Source: Chitinibacter tainanensis DSM 15459
Lineage (GTDB): Bacteria > Pseudomonadota > Gammaproteobacteria > Burkholderiales > Chitinibacteraceae
Length of the DNA stretch: 64,000 nt
Direction of reading: 5' to 3'
Assembly (NCBI RefSeq): GCF_000429785.1
Contig: NZ_KE386953.1
Coordinates: 239,466 to 303,465 of the forward strand
The position numbers and the translations under genes are program-made. Below the pieces are notes generated by a model. It saw only the letters and a program-made list of their open reading frames with translations. It was not told where the DNA came from and ran no database searches. Positions 49,062-58,346 of this stretch are shown one piece after another. Positions within the stretch are counted from its first letter, which is position 1. Each line of letters opens with the position of its first letter.

Positions 49062-50843
49062 TTAGTACGAACGGGTCTTCAGCGCGATCGTCTCGACGCT
49101 CAGCGGTTTCAGATTTACGGGCTTGTAGGTCAGACGATTGCCTTCGCGATGCCACAGAGTGTGTTTCAACCAGTTCTGGTCATCACGGCCGTTCGGGTTT
49201 TCTGCGGTATCTGCCGCATCATCACGCACGTGGGCACCACGTGATTCTTTGCGCGCCTCGGCAGAGATCATGGTGGCTTTGGCCACTTCGATCAGATTTT
49301 CGAGTTCCAGTGCTTCCAGACGGGCCGTGTTGAAGGTTTTCGATTTGTCGGCGATCACGGTGTTTTTCACCATCACTTCCACTTCGAGGATTTTCTTCAC
49401 GCCTTCTTGCAGCATGTCATTGAAGCGGAATACGCCACAGTGCGCTTGCATCGTGCGCTGCATCGCAGTGCGGGCTTCATTGACATTGGCGCCCTGAGTT
49501 TGGTTATCCAGACGAGCTACGCGCGCTACTGAGCGCTCAACGTCGTTCATCACCAGCTCAGGCAGATCTTTTGGCTGACCTTTGATGAAGTCGATCATGC
49601 TGTTGCCGGATGATTTACCAAACACCAGCAAGTCGAGCAGCGAGTTGGTACCGAGGCGATTCGCGCCGTGAACTGATGCACATGCACATTCGCCGGCGGC
49701 ATAGAAGCCTTTCACCACCTGATCTTCCACCACGACTTCGCCGCGGTAGTTGGTCGGAATCCCGCCCATCTGATAGTGACAGGTTGGCACTACTGGGATT
49801 GGCGCTTTGATTGGATCAACACCGGCAAACTTGATCGAAATCTCGCGGATACCTGGCAGTTTTGACATGATCACTTCTGGATCGAGGTGAGTGATGTCGA
49901 GCAGTACGTGATCTTTGTTCGGACCACAGCCACGGCCTTCGTTAATCTCGGTTACCATCGCACGCGAAACCACGTCGCGTGAAGCTAGGTCTTTGGCGTT
50001 TGGCGCATAGCGCTCCATAAAGCGCTCGCCGTTGGCATTGCGCAAGATACCGCCTTCGCCGCGAACACCTTCGGTAATCAACACGCCAGCACCGGCTACG
50101 CCGGTGGGGTGGAATTGCCAGAATTCCATGTCTTCCAGCGGAATACCGGCCCGCGCTGCCATACCCAAGCCATCACCGGTATTGATAAAGGCATTGGTCG
50201 ATGAAGCGAAGATCCGGCCCGCACCACCAGTCGCAAACAGCGTGGCTTTGGCTTGGAAAATCACGATTTCCGAGGTTTCCATTTCCATGGCTACCACGCC
50301 CTGCACATTGCCTTCGCTATCGCGAATCAGGTCCAGCGCCATCCACTCCACAAAGAATTGCGTGTTAGCGCGTACATTACGTTGGTACAAAGCGTGCAAC
50401 ATGGCGTGACCAGTCCGGTCTGCGGCTGCACAGGCGCGACGCACTGGTTTTTCACCGAAGTTGCTCATGTGGCCGCCAAACGGACGCTGGTAGATCGTAC
50501 CGTCCGAGTTGCGATCGAATGGCATACCGAAATGCTCAAGCTCGATCACCACATTGGGCGCTTCGCGGCACATAAATTCGATCGCGTCTTGGTCACCCAG
50601 CCAGTCCGACCCTTTGACGGTGTCGTACATATGCCAGTGCCAGTGATCTGGCTCAGAATTACCCAGCGATGCCGAAACACCACCCTGCGCCGCAACAGTA
50701 TGCGAACGGGTTGGGAATACTTTCGACAGTACGGCGGTTTTCATACCCGCCTCAGAGAGCTGCAATGCGGCGCGCAGACCAGCACCGCCCGCGCCAACAA
50801 TAATGGCGTCAAACTTGCGAACAGGAATGCTGCTCATCTTCAT
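49062..50843 (-). CDS. sdhA: Succinate dehydrogenase flavoprotein subunit
   Basis: This protein of about 593 residues has FAD-binding GAGGAGLRAALQLSEAG, SHTVAAQGG (the covalent-FAD His region), the substrate and active-site Arg area (HGANRLGTNSLLDLLVFG) and the C-terminal domain WLKHTLWHREGNRL. It oxidises succinate to fumarate. The ATG at 50843 overlaps the sdhD stop as ATGA; an alternative ATG at 50837 starts MSSIPVRKFDA and is equally plausible. Confidence 0.98.
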   Translation of the reverse strand: MKMSSIPVRKFDAIIVGAGGAGLRAALQLSEAGMKTAVLSKVFPTRSHTVAAQGGVSASLGNSEPDHWHWHMYDTVKGSDWLGDQDAIEFMCREAPNVVIELEHFGMPFDRNSDGTIYQRPFGGHMSNFGEKPVRRACAAADRTGHAMLHALYQRNVRANTQFFVEWMALDLIRDSEGNVQGVVAMEMETSEIVIFQAKATLFATGGAGRIFASSTNAFINTGDGLGMAARAGIPLEDMEFWQFHPTGVAGAGVLITEGVRGEGGILRNANGERFMERYAPNAKDLASRDVVSRAMVTEINEGRGCGPNKDHVLLDITHLDPEVIMSKLPGIREISIKFAGVDPIKAPIPVVPTCHYQMGGIPTNYRGEVVVEDQVVKGFYAAGECACASVHGANRLGTNSLLDLLVFGKSSGNSMIDFIKGQPKDLPELVMNDVERSVARVARLDNQTQGANVNEARTAMQRTMQAHCGVFRFNDMLQEGVKKILEVEVMVKNTVIADKSKTFNTARLEALELENLIEVAKATMISAEARKESRGAHVRDDAADTAENPNGRDDQNWLKHTLWHREGNRLTYKPVNLKPLSVETIALKTRSY

Positions 50844-51187
50844 ACACCCCACACTACTTTAACCATGTAAACGAGACTACCGGCCAGCCACAGCAACGTC
50901 AGTACGTGCATGGTCAGGCGCAAGCCCACCGGCTTGATGTAATCCATCCAGATATCGCGCACACCAACCCAGGCATGCCACAGCAAGGCAAACAGGGTAA
51001 CGGTGGTCACCACTTTCACCCAGGTACAGGCGAACAGGGTTTGCCAGGCTTCGAAAGACGCGCCATTAGCCAACAAAATAAAAGCCAGCACACCGATGGT
51101 GTAAGCCAGCATAATCACGGCGGTAACACGTTGCACCAGCCAATCGCGCAAACCGTAGTGCGCGCCAACTACATGACGATTTACCAT
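50840..51187 (-). CDS. sdhD: Succinate dehydrogenase membrane anchor subunit SdhD
   Basis: This 115-residue protein has three membrane helices. GLRDWLVQRVTAVIMLAYTIGV and HAWVGVRDIWMDYIKPVGLRL (heme and quinone ligand region) are the family pattern. It overlaps sdhC by 7 nt and sdhA by 4 nt, a tightly coupled operon. Confidence 0.95.
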   Translation of the reverse strand: MVNRHVVGAHYGLRDWLVQRVTAVIMLAYTIGVLAFILLANGASFEAWQTLFACTWVKVVTTVTLFALLWHAWVGVRDIWMDYIKPVGLRLTMHVLTLLWLAGSLVYMVKVVWGV

Positions 51188-51555
51188 GTCAGCACCCCAA
51201 TAATCACGGTCAGTGTCAGGCTCACCGCCAATACCAGCTTCGCACTCAGGCGAGCGGTTGGCAGATCGGTGCCTTTATGAATATCCAGCAGCAGAAAACG
51301 GAAACCCGCACAGGCGTGGTGCAGATAAGCCCAGAGCACCGCCAAGAGGAACAACTTAACCAGCGGATGGGCAATACAGGCCTTGAATGCCTCAAAGCGC
51401 TCAGCTGATGACAGTGAACCTTCCAGTGCATAAAGCATGAAAGGGATGGCTGCGAACATCAGCGCGCCGCTGACGCGGTGCAGAATGGACACAATCCCCG
51501 GCAATGGCAAACGGATCTGCCACAGCGCGAGGTGCTTGGGGCGTGCTTTTTGCAT
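51181..51555 (-). CDS. sdhC: Succinate dehydrogenase cytochrome b556 subunit SdhC
   Basis: This 124-residue membrane anchor has RPKHLALWQIRLPLPGIVSILHRVSGALMF (the SdhC signature with quinone-site Ser/Arg), three helices and AYLHHACAGFRFLLLDIHKG with the heme-ligand His. I chose the ATG at 51555 with AGAGGAAT upstream. It is the first gene of the sdh-suc run; the gap 51556-51673 should hold the operon promoter but shows no strong consensus. Confidence 0.95.
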   Translation of the reverse strand: MQKARPKHLALWQIRLPLPGIVSILHRVSGALMFAAIPFMLYALEGSLSSAERFEAFKACIAHPLVKLFLLAVLWAYLHHACAGFRFLLLDIHKGTDLPTARLSAKLVLAVSLTLTVIIGVLTW

Positions 51556-51673
51556 ACGCTCTATTCCTCTGTATTGACCAAACAAAAAGAAACTACTGCA
51601 CTACTGATTTCCTGACGCACATCAATGCCCCAGCAAAAACAATCCTTCACACTACATACTGCACAGCCTGCGC

Positions 51674-52393
51674 CTACTCATCCCCGGCCGGCGAAAAAGC
51701 CAGCTCTTCGGTCTTAAGCCAAGCCACACTCCAGACTTGCGGCTTACCGGCATAATCTGTGGCTAGCCGCACCAGCTGCAGCAGCGGCTCATTCACATCC
51801 ACTTGCAACAAGCGCGCTTCGGCTGAGCCCGCACTCACCGCCCGATAGCGGGTTTGGCCATCCAAGAGCCGCACACCGAAATCCCGCCAGCACAACTCGC
51901 GCAAATTGCCTTTCAGCTCGCGAATCCGGCGCATTTCTAACTGCGGAAAATTGGCCTCTGGCAGCAGCAATTCTTCCAAACCAATCACTTGCCCGGCCAC
52001 ACGCAACAAACGACGCACTTGCCACAGCGCCGCCCCGCGGCGCAGGCCTAGAATCTCGGCCAATTGCTCGCCGGCATGAATGCGCACACAACCCAGCAAT
52101 TCAATCTTTGGTGATTCACCACGCGGGTCGCTCAACAAGGCAAAGCGGCCACGCATTAAAAAATCACTCATTCCAGCAACGAAAGTGCCAACACCTTGGC
52201 GGCGGTACAATACGCCCTCAACCACCAACTGATCGAGCGCCTTGCGCACGGTGCCTTGGCTTACGCCGAAACGCTGCCCCAGCTCCACTTCGCTGGGCAG
52301 ACTTTCGTCTTCCTGCCATTCGCCAGCCTCGACCGCGCTCATTACTTCGCGGATGACTTGCTTATACAAAGGCTGTGCTGCCAACTTTTTCAT
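51674..52393 (-). CDS. GntR-family regulator, HutC/UTRA subfamily
   Basis: This 239-residue protein has an N-terminal winged helix (PLYKQVIREVMSAVEAGEWQ, LPSEVELGQRFGVSQGTVRKALDQLVVEGVLYRRQGVGTFV) and a C-terminal UTRA ligand-binding domain. It lies directly upstream of sdhC on the same strand and divergent from mdh, so it probably controls this TCA cluster in response to a metabolite; the ligand is unknown. A perfect 14-bp palindrome 44 nt upstream is a likely operator, implying autoregulation. Confidence 0.9.
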   Translation of the reverse strand: MKKLAAQPLYKQVIREVMSAVEAGEWQEDESLPSEVELGQRFGVSQGTVRKALDQLVVEGVLYRRQGVGTFVAGMSDFLMRGRFALLSDPRGESPKIELLGCVRIHAGEQLAEILGLRRGAALWQVRRLLRVAGQVIGLEELLLPEANFPQLEMRRIRELKGNLRELCWRDFGVRLLDGQTRYRAVSAGSAEARLLQVDVNEPLLQLVRLATDYAGKPQVWSVAWLKTEELAFSPAGDE

Positions 52394-52436
52394 CGCACTC
52401 ACTTTTTATCATGTTGTCAGCACGGAGTCTACTACA

Positions 52437-52450
52437 GTCTTATATAAGAC
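52437..52450. promoter_or_regulatory. Candidate GntR operator, perfect palindrome
   Basis: GTCTTATATAAGAC is a perfect 14-bp palindrome with the GT...AC outline of GntR/HutC operators, located in the gntR-mdh divergent region. The TATAAG inside it could serve as a -10 for gntR on the minus strand. Confidence 0.65.
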
Positions 52451-52633
52451 AAAAGATACAATACATTTTCACCAGTAAAACCGCCGAACTTTTCCCAAAA
52501 AAGCAACAGCGTGCTACACTTTGGCTTGCTATACATCAAAGCTATTCAGCTTGAGTTGTGTAACTGAACACGCACAAAAAACATGTCTTGTTGTTGTTGG
52601 CGAGCACCTCGCCACTACTCGGAGTCGCACTAA

Positions 52634-53623
52634 ATGTCTCAATTGAAAAAACCTGTACGCGTAGCCGTCACTGGTGCTGCTGGTCAGATTGGTTACAGCC
52701 TGTTGTTCCGCATTGCCTCAGGCGCAATGTTGGGTCCGGATCAGCCAGTGATCCTGCAACTGCTGGACATCACCCCTTCACTGCCGGCCCTGAACGGCGT
52801 AGTGATGGAACTGGATGACTGCGCATTCCCATTGCTGCAAGGCATCATCCAGAGCGACGATCCAGAAGTGGCGTTCAAAGATGCGGACATCGCCCTCTTG
52901 GTAGGCGCACGCCCACGCGGCCCAGGTATGGAGCGTAAAGACCTGCTCGAAGCCAACGGCGCGATCTTCACGACCCAAGGTAAAGCACTGAACAAAGTGG
53001 CTAGCCGTGACGTTAAAGTATTGGTAGTTGGCAACCCAGCCAACACCAACGCCTACATCGCGATGAAAAATGCACCGGATCTGAATCCAGCCAACTTCAC
53101 CGCCATGATGCGTCTGGACCACAACCGCGCACTGACGCAAATCGCACAGAAAACCGGCTCTGCCGTGACTGATGTGAAGAAAATGATCATCTGGGGTAAC
53201 CACTCAGCAACGCAGTACCCAGATCTGTTCCACGCGGAAGTGAAAGGCCAGAAAGCAGCCAACCTGATCAACGATCAGAAATGGCTGGAATCTGAGTTCA
53301 TCCCAACCGTACAACAACGTGGCGCAGCGATCATCAAGGCACGCGGTTTGTCATCGGCTGCTTCAGCTGCCAATGCGGCCATCGACCACATCCGCAACTG
53401 GGTGCTGGGCACACCAGAAGGCGATTGGGTCACCATGGGCGTACCGGCCAACGGCGAATACGGCTACGAAGACCTGATCTACGGCTACCCAGTGACTTGT
53501 AAAGATGGCCAATACACCATCATCCAAGGTCTGGAAATCAGCGAATTCAGCCGCGCGCGCATGGATGCCACCGCGAAAGAATTGTCTGAAGAGCGCGATG
53601 CAGTGAAACACCTGCTCGGCTAA
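52634..53623 (+). CDS. mdh: Malate dehydrogenase
   Basis: This 329-residue NAD-dependent enzyme of the cytosolic-type subgroup common in betaproteobacteria has [18 protein letters not shown] (NAD motif), [21 protein letters not shown] (substrate loop Arg), [11 protein letters not shown], and [13 protein letters not shown]...[12 protein letters not shown] with the catalytic Asp-His pair. GGAG precedes the ATG by 9 nt; TGCTATACA at 52527-52535 may be an extended -10. It ends at a strong terminator. Confidence 0.98.
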   Translation: MSQLKKPVRVAVTGAAGQIGYSLLFRIASGAMLGPDQPVILQLLDITPSLPALNGVVMELDDCAFPLLQGIIQSDDPEVAFKDADIALLVGARPRGPGMERKDLLEANGAIFTTQGKALNKVASRDVKVLVVGNPANTNAYIAMKNAPDLNPANFTAMMRLDHNRALTQIAQKTGSAVTDVKKMIIWGNHSATQYPDLFHAEVKGQKAANLINDQKWLESEFIPTVQQRGAAIIKARGLSSAASAANAAIDHIRNWVLGTPEGDWVTMGVPANGEYGYEDLIYGYPVTCKDGQYTIIQGLEISEFSRARMDATAKELSEERDAVKHLLG

Positions 53624-53646
53624 GCTGCCATAGTCCGTGCAAAAAG

Positions 53647-53670
53647 CCCATCTCAGGATGGGTTTTTTTT
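53647..53670 (+). terminator. mdh terminator
   Basis: CCCATC / GATGGG stem with a TCAG loop, then eight T. Confidence 0.95.
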
Positions 53671-53697
53671 ACGTCCGCACAACTTTATACCCCGGCA

Positions 53698-53744
53698 GGT
53701 ATAGGCTTGAAATCTATCACCCAAAATACTTTCAAAGCAATACC
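53698..53744 (+). repeat. 47-bp element, copy 6
   Basis: The arms GGTATAGGCTTGAAA and TTTCAAAGCAATACC pair at 12 of 15 positions. Exactly 47 bp. It lies between the mdh and livF terminators, 74 nt past the mdh stop; orientation tentative because both ends resemble the family start. Confidence 0.6.
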
Positions 53745-53746
53745 CA

Positions 53747-53775
53747 ATAAAAAAGCCACCAAACGGTGGCTTTTT
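53747..53775 (-). terminator. livF operon terminator
   Basis: GCCACC / GGTGGC stem with an AAAC loop, A-run on the left and T-run on the right. It works for the livHMGF transcript on the minus strand and possibly as backup for mdh. Confidence 0.88.
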
Positions 53776-53793
53776 ATCGCAAGTAATCTGAGC

Positions 53794-54507
53794 TTATTCG
53801 CCCAGATACGCCTGCTGCACTTTTTCATTCGCCAGCAAAGCAGCAGCATCATCGCTATAGGTAATACGGCCCGATTCCATCACATAACCGCGGTTGGCGG
53901 TTTGCAAAGCGAGCTTGGCATTTTGCTCCACCAGCAGCATGGTCACCCCTTCGGCGGCGATCATTTTGATGATCTCGAAAATCTTCTGCACGATAATCGG
54001 CGCCAAACCCATTGATGGCTCATCCAGCAGCAGCAATTTAGGCCGGCTCAGCATCGCCCGGCCAATCGCCACCATCTGCTGCTCGCCACCGGACAAGGTA
54101 CCGGCCAGCTGTTTCTGCCGCTCTTTCAAGCGCGGGAATAGATAGTAAACCCGCTCTAGGTCATGGGCGATTTCAGCTTTATCATTGCGGCTGTAGGCAC
54201 CCATTTGCAGATTTTCTTCCACCGTCAGGCGGCTAAAAATCCCCCGCCCTTCCGGCACCATCACCAGACCATTGCTCACATATTCGTGCGGCGCCAGCTT
54301 GCTGGTGGATTGACCATCAAACAGGATATCGCCGCCGGCAGGCTTGACCATGCCCATCAGGGTTTTCAGCGTGGTGGTTTTACCCGCGCCATTGGCCCCG
54401 ATCAGCGCCACCAATTCGCCCTGCTTCACTTCCAGATTGATGCCTTTTACGGCATGAATACCGCCATAGGCTACTTTCAGATCATTGACTTGCAGTAAGG
54501 TACTCAT
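53794..54507 (-). CDS. livF: Branched-chain amino-acid ABC importer ATPase LivF
   Basis: This 237-residue ABC ATPase has Walker A GANGAGKTTTLKTLMG (about 37-52), the signature LSGGEQQM, Walker B LLLLDEPSMGLAP and the LivF-type ending. With LivG it powers import of Leu/Ile/Val or related compounds. It overlaps livG by 4 nt. The substrate-binding protein gene livK/livJ is not in this window. Confidence 0.95.
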   Translation of the reverse strand: MSTLLQVNDLKVAYGGIHAVKGINLEVKQGELVALIGANGAGKTTTLKTLMGMVKPAGGDILFDGQSTSKLAPHEYVSNGLVMVPEGRGIFSRLTVEENLQMGAYSRNDKAEIAHDLERVYYLFPRLKERQKQLAGTLSGGEQQMVAIGRAMLSRPKLLLLDEPSMGLAPIIVQKIFEIIKMIAAEGVTMLLVEQNAKLALQTANRGYVMESGRITYSDDAAALLANEKVQQAYLGE

Positions 54508-55274
54508 TCGGGCGCCACTCCCAGGTAGGCTTCGATCACACGCGGATTGCTTTTCACTTCTTCAGGTACGCCTTCGGCAATTTTCTTGCCGTAATCGAGC
54601 ACCGCAATCCGGTCACACAGGCCCATCATCAGTTTCACATCATGTTCGATCAGCAAGATGGTCACGCCGTCGGCGCGGATTTTTTCCATCAGCTTTTTCA
54701 GATCGTCGGTTTCTTTCGGGTTCATCCCGGCCGCCGGCTCATCCAGCGCCAGCAAGGTGGGATTGGTCGCCAGCGCGCGGGCGATTTCCAAACGGCGCTG
54801 ATCACCATACGACAGATTCCGCGCCAGCTCTTGCGCACGATCAGCAATCCCCACATAGGCTAGCAGCGCTTCGGCCTTGGCCGTGATGGCGGCTTCTTCC
54901 GCCCTGGCTTTGGGGGTGCGCAAAATCGCGCCAAACACACCCGTCACCGAGCGCACATGCTGGCCAACCATCACGTTTTCCAGTGCGCTCATATTGGCGA
55001 ACAGGCGGATATTCTGGAAGGTACGAGCAATGCCCGCCTCCACCACCACATTGGGCTTTTTGCGAAATAGATCTTTGCCATTGAAGGTGAATTCCCCCTC
55101 ATCCGGCTGATACAGACCCGTGAGCACATTAAACAGTGTGGTTTTGCCGGCGCCATTCGGTCCGATCAGGCCGTAAATTTCGCCCTGCTTGATCGTCAGA
55201 CCTACATCGCTCAGCGCATGCAGACCACCAAAGCGTTTATTGATGCCGCTAATTTTCAGTAATACATCAGTCAT
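54504..55274 (-). CDS. livG: Branched-chain amino-acid ABC importer ATPase LivG
   Basis: This 256-residue ABC ATPase has Walker A GPNGAGKTTLFNVLTG, NLSYGDQRRLEIARAL as signature, Walker B LLALDEPAAGMNPKE and the LivG C-terminal extension GVPEEVKSNPRVIEAYLG. I chose the ATG at 55274, which overlaps the livM stop by 8 nt; the longer frame lies inside livM. Confidence 0.95.
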   Translation of the reverse strand: MTDVLLKISGINKRFGGLHALSDVGLTIKQGEIYGLIGPNGAGKTTLFNVLTGLYQPDEGEFTFNGKDLFRKKPNVVVEAGIARTFQNIRLFANMSALENVMVGQHVRSVTGVFGAILRTPKARAEEAAITAKAEALLAYVGIADRAQELARNLSYGDQRRLEIARALATNPTLLALDEPAAGMNPKETDDLKKLMEKIRADGVTILLIEHDVKLMMGLCDRIAVLDYGKKIAEGVPEEVKSNPRVIEAYLGVAPE

Positions 55275-56409
55275 GGTTGCGCTCCGCGTCTTGCAGGCTG
55301 TCTTTTTCTTGCAAAGCAATCTCTTTGGTTTTCGGGTGCAGCTCGGCACGGCGACGCTTCGATGGCCATAAGCCTTCTGGGCGTACCAGCATGATGATGA
55401 TCATGGCCAGACCAAATACCAGCATCCGCAGATTTTCCGGATCAACCACGCGCTTACCTGCGATCGCCATCTGCAGCGGGTTGATGATGTCGCGCAACAG
55501 CTCCGGCGTAATCGACACAATAATCGCGCCCAAAATCACCCCCGGGATATTGCCCATACCGCCCAGCACCACCATACACAGCACCATCACGGATTCCATC
55601 AGCACAAAGGATTCAGGCGACACAAAGCCCTGGAAGCTGGCAAACAGCGCACCAGATACCCCACCAAAGCTCGCCCCCATGGCAAAGGCCAGCAGTTTCA
55701 CATTGCGCGTGTTAATCCCCATCGCATTGGCGGCAATTTCATCTTCGCGAATCGCCACCCAGGCGCGACCAATCCGCGAATTCTGCAGTCGCATCGACAC
55801 AAAAATAATCAGCGCGCAAAAAGCCAAGATCAGATAGTAGTAGAGATGGATTTTCTCGAATGTCAGCCCCAGAAACTCAATCGGGCGGCCAAAATCATAG
55901 CCGGCGATCTGCACCGCATCGATATGGTTAATCCCCTGCGGGCCATTGGTGATGTTCACCGGGCGATCCAGATTATTCATAAAGATCCGGATAATTTCGC
56001 CAAAGCCCAGCGTCACAATCGCCAGATAGTCACCACGCAGTTTCAGCGTTGGCGAACCCAGCAAGACCCCAAACACCCCGGCCACAATCGCCGCCAGCAC
56101 CATCATCACCAAAAATGGCGGATGGCTAAGCCAAGCGGGCAAAACTTCGGCCAGATGCGGCGAATTGAGCAAGGCATACAGATAAGCGCCCACCGCGTAA
56201 AACGCGATATAGCCCAGATCAAGCAAGCCGGCGTAACCCACCACGATATTCAGGCCCAAGGCCAGTAGGATATAGAGCAAGGCAAAGTCGACCGCGCGCA
56301 GCCAGGAATTGCCATTTTCAAAGAAGCCGCCCAAGACCCAAGGCAGCACCATCACAAAGGTGGCGAAGATCGCCAGCAACAGCGGATTTTTTTTCATGGT
56401 TTCGTGCAT
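55267..56409 (-). CDS. livM: Branched-chain amino-acid ABC permease LivM
   Basis: This permease of about 380 residues has eight or more membrane helices, YAGLLDLGYIAFYAVGAYLYALL near residue 60, the SPTLKLRGDYLAIVTLGFGEI EAA-type loop and GGMGNIPGVILGAI towards the end. The charged C-terminus is unusually long (RRRAELHPKTKEIALQ). The ATG at 56409 has AGGAGAC 4 nt upstream. It lies 10 nt after livH. Confidence 0.95.
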   Translation of the reverse strand: MHETMKKNPLLLAIFATFVMVLPWVLGGFFENGNSWLRAVDFALLYILLALGLNIVVGYAGLLDLGYIAFYAVGAYLYALLNSPHLAEVLPAWLSHPPFLVMMVLAAIVAGVFGVLLGSPTLKLRGDYLAIVTLGFGEIIRIFMNNLDRPVNITNGPQGINHIDAVQIAGYDFGRPIEFLGLTFEKIHLYYYLILAFCALIIFVSMRLQNSRIGRAWVAIREDEIAANAMGINTRNVKLLAFAMGASFGGVSGALFASFQGFVSPESFVLMESVMVLCMVVLGGMGNIPGVILGAIIVSITPELLRDIINPLQMAIAGKRVVDPENLRMLVFGLAMIIIMLVRPEGLWPSKRRRAELHPKTKEIALQEKDSLQDAERNHD

Positions 56410-56419
56410 GACAGTCTCC

Positions 56420-57349
56420 TTAGGCGCGCTCAGCCACACGCTCGCCCATCAAACCAGATGGACGGAACACCAGCACAATAATCAGCACCACAAAGGCAAA
56501 GATGTCTTTGTAATGGCTCCCCAATACCCCGCCAGTCAGGTCACCGAGATAACCCGAGCCCAAGCTTTCGATAATGCCCAGCAAGATCCCGCCCAAAACG
56601 GCGCCGCCGATATTGCCAATGCCGCCCAAGACCGCAGCAGTAAAGGCTTTCAGACCGATCATAAAGCCCATATAAGCATGTGCCTGATCGTAGTTGGCCG
56701 CTACCATCACGCCCGCTACGGCGCCCAGCGCCGAGCCGATGATAAAGGTCATGGAAATGATGTGATTGACATTCACGCCCATCAGTTTGGCGACTTCTGG
56801 GTTTTGCGAAGTGGCACGCATGGCGCGGCCCAGCTTGGTTTTTTCAATCAGGTAGAACAGCCCGCCCATCAAGAGCAGCGCCAGTACGATGATGGCGATT
56901 TGCAGATCGGTAATCGCCGCGCCACCAATAATATGCACTTCGGTCGGCAAGATGGATGGGAAAGGCCGGTAGTTACGGCCCCAGATCAGCATCGCCACTT
57001 GCTGCAGAACGATCGATACCCCAATCGCGGTAATCAGCGGCGCCAAGCGCGGCGCTTTGCGCAGCGGCTGATAGGCCACTTTCTCGATGGCAAAGCCTAA
57101 GAACATCGACACCGGTATCGCCATTAACAGGCCCACCAGCAGCAACACCGGGCCAGGCATTTGCACGCCCATGCCCAAAAGCAGATTGATACAGGTAATG
57201 GTGACCATCGCACCGATCATCACAATTTCGCCGTGAGCGAAATTGATCAGCTGCATGATGCCGTACACCATCGTGTAGCCTAGCGCGATCAGCGCATAAA
57301 TGCTGCCGACCACCAGGCCATTGATAAGTTGTTGCAAAAAGATGTCCAC
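56420..57349 (-). CDS. livH: Branched-chain amino-acid ABC permease LivH
   Basis: This protein of about 309 residues begins (M)DIFLQQLINGLVVGSIYALIALGYTMVYG, the typical LivH start, with GEIVMIGAM, RATSQNPEVAKLMGVNVN (EAA loop) and GGIGNIGGAVLGGILLGI. I prefer the GTG at 57349: AAGGGTG lies 5-6 nt before it, whereas the GTG at 57358 has that site directly adjacent. It is the first gene of livHMGF. The gap 57350-57552 holds an ATACCCAATC / GATTGGGGTA hairpin (57409-57435) and presumably the promoter. Confidence 0.94.
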   Translation of the reverse strand: MDIFLQQLINGLVVGSIYALIALGYTMVYGIMQLINFAHGEIVMIGAMVTITCINLLLGMGVQMPGPVLLLVGLLMAIPVSMFLGFAIEKVAYQPLRKAPRLAPLITAIGVSIVLQQVAMLIWGRNYRPFPSILPTEVHIIGGAAITDLQIAIIVLALLLMGGLFYLIEKTKLGRAMRATSQNPEVAKLMGVNVNHIISMTFIIGSALGAVAGVMVAANYDQAHAYMGFMIGLKAFTAAVLGGIGNIGGAVLGGILLGIIESLGSGYLGDLTGGVLGSHYKDIFAFVVLIIVLVFRPSGLMGERVAERA

Positions 57350-57552
57350 GCTCGCCACCCTTATTCAGGTTTCTAGGTACGATTCGGTGCCTGCGGCCCG
57401 ACCGTTTTATACCCAATCCAAACAGATTGGGGTAAATATTACCGTTACAGTTCGGTATCGCGACAAAATACCTGTTTGCTGTTGCGTGGAATACTGCGTT
57501 TTTCCCTGATTAGGATTAGCCCTAATGGTAAAAAACATTAGCCACGTTCATC

Positions 57553-58260
57553 TCACGCCTCATCCTGCATCACCAGGCGCTCGCCGCCCTGCACGCGGGC
57601 CAGCTGATCGAAGATAAACGCAGCCACCTGACGAGGCGCCCGTAGCTCGCCCGCGGCATAGCGGGCCTGAAAACGGGGCAACTCGGTAAACTGGGCGGAA
57701 TCTGCTGCGCGGATGGTGGCCTGCATCGCGGTATCCATCACGCCGGGGTCAATACTCACCACCCGAATTGGCTGCGGCTGGCTCGCCTGCTCCAGCGCCA
57801 GCACGCGCAAATAATGCTCTAACCCGGCCTTGCTAGCGCAATAGAGGCTCCAGCCGGCAATCGGCCGCAACGCTGCGCCCGATGAAATCTGCGCCACCAC
57901 TTTACGCGCCGGATGGGTAGCAAATAGCCGCACAAAATGCTCGATCAGGCGAATGGCATTCACCAGATTGCAAGTTAACGCGGCCAGCAGCTCACCCTCC
58001 GCCATCTGCCCCACGCCGGCAATCGGCAAAATACTGGCCGCACTATTGATCAAGATGATTTCCTGCCACGGTTGTGTAGCCAGCTGGCTAAGCACATGGG
58101 TATAGCTCGCCAAGTCTTGCTGTGAAATATCCAGATAAACATGCCCCACCCCAGTACCTGAGCGAGAAAACTCAATCACCTGCCAGCCCGCCGCCGTATA
58201 GGCCTGCACTAAAGCCAAACCCAGCCCTTGCGAGCCACCCACAATCAAAACCAGCCGCAT
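57553..58260 (-). CDS. Short-chain dehydrogenase/reductase
   Basis: This 235-residue Rossmann enzyme has the NADP motif GGSQGLGLALVQAY, INSAASILP (equivalent of NAG), a catalytic Ser in QISSGAALRP, and YCASKAGLEHYL (YxxxK). It resembles sepiapterin/benzil reductase-like SDRs, but the substrate cannot be told. It follows the aminotransferase on the same strand but beyond that gene's terminator, so it is likely a separate unit. Confidence 0.85.
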   Translation of the reverse strand: MRLVLIVGGSQGLGLALVQAYTAAGWQVIEFSRSGTGVGHVYLDISQQDLASYTHVLSQLATQPWQEIILINSAASILPIAGVGQMAEGELLAALTCNLVNAIRLIEHFVRLFATHPARKVVAQISSGAALRPIAGWSLYCASKAGLEHYLRVLALEQASQPQPIRVVSIDPGVMDTAMQATIRAADSAQFTELPRFQARYAAGELRAPRQVAAFIFDQLARVQGGERLVMQDEA

Positions 58261-58305
58261 CCTGCTTTACCTCGCGTGTTTTATCTTTGCCAAAATCACG
58301 GCATA

Positions 58306-58330
58306 AAAAAACCCGCCCAAGGGCGGGTTG
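58306..58330 (-). terminator. Terminator of the aminotransferase gene
   Basis: On the minus strand AACCCGCCC / GGGCGGGTT is followed by an uninterrupted T-run (plus-strand A at 58306-58312). Confidence 0.93.
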
Positions 58331-58346
58331 GATCGATTATCAGCGC

